Shown: piece by piece, positions 62,254-64,000 of the stretch
Position numbering within the stretch: position 1 is the first letter of the stretch
Layout of the letters: each line of letters starts with the position of its first letter
NCBI RefSeq assembly: GCF_002263515.1
Contig: NZ_CP022752.1
Location: forward strand, 3,100,001 to 3,164,000
From: Actinopolyspora erythraea
GTDB taxonomy: Bacteria > Actinomycetota > Actinomycetes > Mycobacteriales > Pseudonocardiaceae
DNA: 64,000 nucleotides
Direction: 5' to 3'
Program-made: the position numbers and the translations under genes
Notes under the pieces: model-generated
The model's database searches: none
The model's input: the letters and a program-made list of their open reading frames with translations, nothing else
Told to the model about the DNA's origin: nothing

Positions 62254-62358
62254 GTGGGGCGTGGGCACTCTGCACCGCCGTCGGCGGGAGTCAAGCGCTC
62301 AACCGAGCGCGCTTGACTCCTTTGCCACCGACGGCGGTGCTTGCCGAGTGCGCCCCAC
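62254..62358. repeat. Long imperfect inverted repeat
   Basis: Left half 62254-62298 and right half 62309-62358 fold on each other: GTGGGGCG with CGCCCCAC, ACCGCCGTCGG with CCGACGGCGGT, and GGAGTCAAGCGC with GCGCTTGACTCC, with small internal mismatches and a 10-nt loop. A stable hairpin of ~45 paired positions in an otherwise gene-free 521-bp gap. Confidence 0.65.
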
Positions 62359-62458
62359 CGGCACGGCCGGCGGAAACAGTCTCGGTCTGACCAGTCATCA
62401 CTGTTCTCGGCGATAACGCCGGGAATTTGAGTTCAACGGGCGCATGCCGCCCGTCCCG

Positions 62459-62506
62459 GACCCGGCTCCGTTGTGGTCGCCCCGACCGAACGGGCCGGGT
62501 CTTTTT
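62459..62506 (+). terminator. Intrinsic terminator with T-tract
   Basis: GACCCGGC (62459-62466) pairs with GCCGGGTC (62494-62501), extended by CCGTT/AACGG and an inner GGTCG/CGACC helix. It is followed at once by TTTTT (62502-62506). It lies 84 bp before the next coding sequence and 390 bp after the SLOG gene, so it could end a small RNA or act as an attenuator. A further hairpin, TCCGGCCG/CGGCCGGA, follows at about 62524-62543. Confidence 0.7.
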
Positions 62507-62589
62507 GCTGAGCACTGCTCGTTTCCGGCCGCGACACGGCCGGAGGTACTGCCCCATGACAACGACATCGAGTGACTGAGGAGATCATC

Positions 62590-63189
62590 ATGCCTCTCGA
62601 ATCGAGGACACTCACCGACATCCTGGAGACCACATCCGCTGCGTGTGCCCCGGTATTCGATCAGATGGCCTGGTGCGAGGACGAGATCCAGGCAGCGCAA
62701 CGGCGTCACCCGCACGCAGCGGACACGCTGTATCACTCATGGACGCTCCTCCACCCCACTACCGCGCGGATGAGCACCGAGTTCGTCTACCGCAGCCACT
62801 GTCGCGAAATCCTCGAGCGGGTCGCGGCCGGTGAGGACACCCGCCCCGGATCGGCGGCCGAAATCGTCATCGCCCTGTGCGAGGTCGCCAAGACCACTCC
62901 GATCACCACGGCGGCCGAGGGCGTGCTCTTCCGCCTGTGGGCCGAAGCGTTTCCCGACCAGCAGGACATCGACCTGCATCGCTCTCACCGTGAAACGCTG
63001 TACAACGACCGGATCGACGATGCCGAATCCCTGATGCGCAGCAAAACAAGTGTCACTACTCGGGCACTTACGCTGGCGAAGATCGAGTGCCACGGACGGC
63101 ATCACGGTGAACGAGTCACGTGTTCCTACGCCCCGAATGCTCCCTCTATCGACGAGAGCTCCTCGTGCCCCACGTGGGCAACACGGTGA
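62590..63189 (+). CDS. Unknown protein
   Basis: 199 aa from ATG 62590 with GAGGAG six bases upstream. Mostly helical, with even charge and no membrane segment: LTDILETTSAACAPVFDQMA, EIVIALCEVAKTTPITTAAE and FRLWAEAFPDQQDIDL. The last ~30 residues are Cys/His/Ser-rich (CHGRHHGERVTCSY) and might bind metal. No family recognised. Expression may be attenuated by the structured leader upstream. Confidence 0.6.
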   Translation: MPLESRTLTDILETTSAACAPVFDQMAWCEDEIQAAQRRHPHAADTLYHSWTLLHPTTARMSTEFVYRSHCREILERVAAGEDTRPGSAAEIVIALCEVAKTTPITTAAEGVLFRLWAEAFPDQQDIDLHRSHRETLYNDRIDDAESLMRSKTSVTTRALTLAKIECHGRHHGERVTCSYAPNAPSIDESSSCPTWATR

Positions 63190-63509
63190 CCCATTGTGCG
63201 CGTGTTGGGCCGCCCTAATATTTGGATAGGAACCGCGACCAGGGATCCGCGGCGAGTTTCCACGTGTCGATCTCACCGGTGACGACAGTATCCGTCGACT
63301 GCGTAGCTCTCGATGGATCACCATGTCAGAACAGGATCCCCGAGCTCGTTTCTCTCACAGATCAGATCACTCATCCGAATTCACCGCAGAAACCATCGGA
63401 TGTTTCTGTCCGGCGATGGACAGTAATTCGTTGTCCGGCTATATCGATGTCGCACAGTTGGCTGATTATCTCGTTGTGCGGTGTCTTACTCGAATGGAAG
63501 GAAAACCGC
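63190..63509. other. Gap without recognised gene
   Basis: 320 bp between two same-strand unknown genes. An open frame from 63323 overlaps the next gene out of frame and has no coding character. The promoter and GGAAGGA ribosome binding site (63495-63501) of the next gene lie at its end. No strong hairpin seen. Confidence 0.45.
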
Positions 63510-64000
63510 ATGTCCCAGCAAGAGACAGTTGCCCACCCCGGCGCCGGCGATGCTTCGCCTCCCCCGGTCGGTCTGATGGACCCGTCTGGGCGGATCGACC
63601 TGCGCACTCCGGAGGGGGCGGCGATCTTTGGTCTGTTCCGCCGGATCAAAGTCCTCGTCGAGGAGCCGGACGGCTCTTGGCCTGGTGGGGACCTCGTGGA
63701 GGTGCTCAACGAGTGGCTGGCCGATGTCGGACTGGATCCTGACGAGGAACTCGATAACGCCCGATCTCGGCTAGAAACCATGGCAGAAACGAAGGAAGCG
63801 TTGTGGACAGTGGCAGGCCTGCGCAACCAGGCCTCACCTGGTGAAACGTTGATCGCCGCGGTGTTCGCTGGTCAGCACTTCTGCCGGGACAGCGAACCCG
63901 GCGACGAGGGCGGGTACCAGCGGGTCGTCGACACGGTAACCGCCGAGGACGCGGACGAGGCTGAACGACTCGCGTACGAACTGTTCGAATCCGCCCGCGA
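63510..64000 (+). CDS. Unknown protein, cut by window edge
   Basis: At least 163 aa from ATG 63510 (MSQQETVAHPGAGDASPPPV), well-placed GGAAGGA upstream. An acidic, mainly helical protein: AIFGLFRRIKVLVEEPDGSW, VEVLNEWLADVGLDPDEELD, ALWTVAGLRNQASPGETLIA. The 3' end lies beyond the window. No family recognised. Confidence 0.6.
   Translation, partial: MSQQETVAHPGAGDASPPPVGLMDPSGRIDLRTPEGAAIFGLFRRIKVLVEEPDGSWPGGDLVEVLNEWLADVGLDPDEELDNARSRLETMAETKEALWTVAGLRNQASPGETLIAAVFAGQHFCRDSEPGDEGGYQRVVDTVTAEDADEAERLAYELFESAR

Noticed and set aside
1..64000. tRNA, rRNA or replication-origin features
   Set aside because: None recognised on either strand.

Overview
The window looks like a chromosomal accessory region of a high-GC actinomycete, most likely of the order Pseudonocardiales (Saccharopolyspora/Actinopolyspora-like). 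This is inferred from overall GC, GTG starts, an XRE/DUF5753 + DUF397 pair, a CGNR zinc-finger regulator, an F420-type oxidoreductase and ectoine genes. No tRNA or rRNA gene was recognised. It is a mosaic of defence genes, natural-product clusters and decayed insertion sequences.

Layout. 1-1.5 kb: two decayed transposases (IS481, IS5). 1.6-5.4 kb: a nuclease-STAND NTPase (Cap4/DUF4297-like N-terminus) with an unknown partner, probably anti-phage. 5.4-6.05 kb: the 5' end of an IS110 element joined to a gene fragment. 6.1-17.2 kb: a tightly overlapping minus-strand operon with UDP-glucose dehydrogenase, two small-molecule phosphotransferases, a histidine phosphatase, a methyltransferase, a P-loop kinase, a glycosyltransferase-like protein, a carbamoyltransferase, an SDR epimerase and two thymidylate-synthase homologues. 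Both ThyA homologues carry Asp where uracil-specific enzymes carry Asn. This reads as a nucleoside-type natural-product cluster, possibly based on 5-hydroxymethylcytosine and a uronic acid. Divergent from it lies a giant HTH-STAND-HEAT protein fused to a hexulose-6-phosphate-synthase-like domain with an altered active site, followed by a GNAT gene. 21.2-31.6 kb: a defence block with an AbiJ-NTD-like nuclease, an XRE regulator and a three-gene pPIWI-RE system (REase, DinG-like helicase, PIWI protein).

32.4-37 kb: a frameshifted endonuclease VII gene, a membrane protein and a decaying class I lanthipeptide locus (truncated LanB with an in-frame stop, intact LanC, broken FxLD-type methyltransferase). 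37.1-39.4 kb: DUF397/XRE regulators and three small unknown genes. 39.6-41.5 kb: a wrecked second UDP-glucose dehydrogenase, an IS5 fragment, a solitary CRISPR-like repeat and a DUF4913 remnant.

41.5-59.7 kb is the most interesting part. All four ectoine genes (ectD, ectB, ectA, ectC) and an aspartokinase are interleaved with a BtrK/VinO-type PLP decarboxylase, a 4'-phosphopantetheinyl transferase fused to a beta-aminoacyl-CoA ammonia-lyase-like hotdog domain, an AMP-dependent ligase, a free ACP, a P450 with its own ferredoxin and reductase, and an MFS exporter. EctA has lost the usual CoA-pyrophosphate loop and EctC has His at the expected Tyr metal ligand. I infer a pathway in which the ligase, ACP, decarboxylase and lyase make a beta-alanyl- or acrylyl-type acyl-ACP. 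The EctA homologue would use it to acylate diaminobutyrate, and the EctC homologue would close the ring, giving an ectoine analogue with a different 2-substituent that is then oxidised and exported. An IS5 copy and decayed resolvase and pobA-like fragments sit inside this locus.

59.8-64 kb: a decayed tyrosine recombinase, a zinc-ribbon protein, a SLOG-fold protein, a structured leader with an intrinsic terminator, and two unknown genes, the last cut by the window edge.
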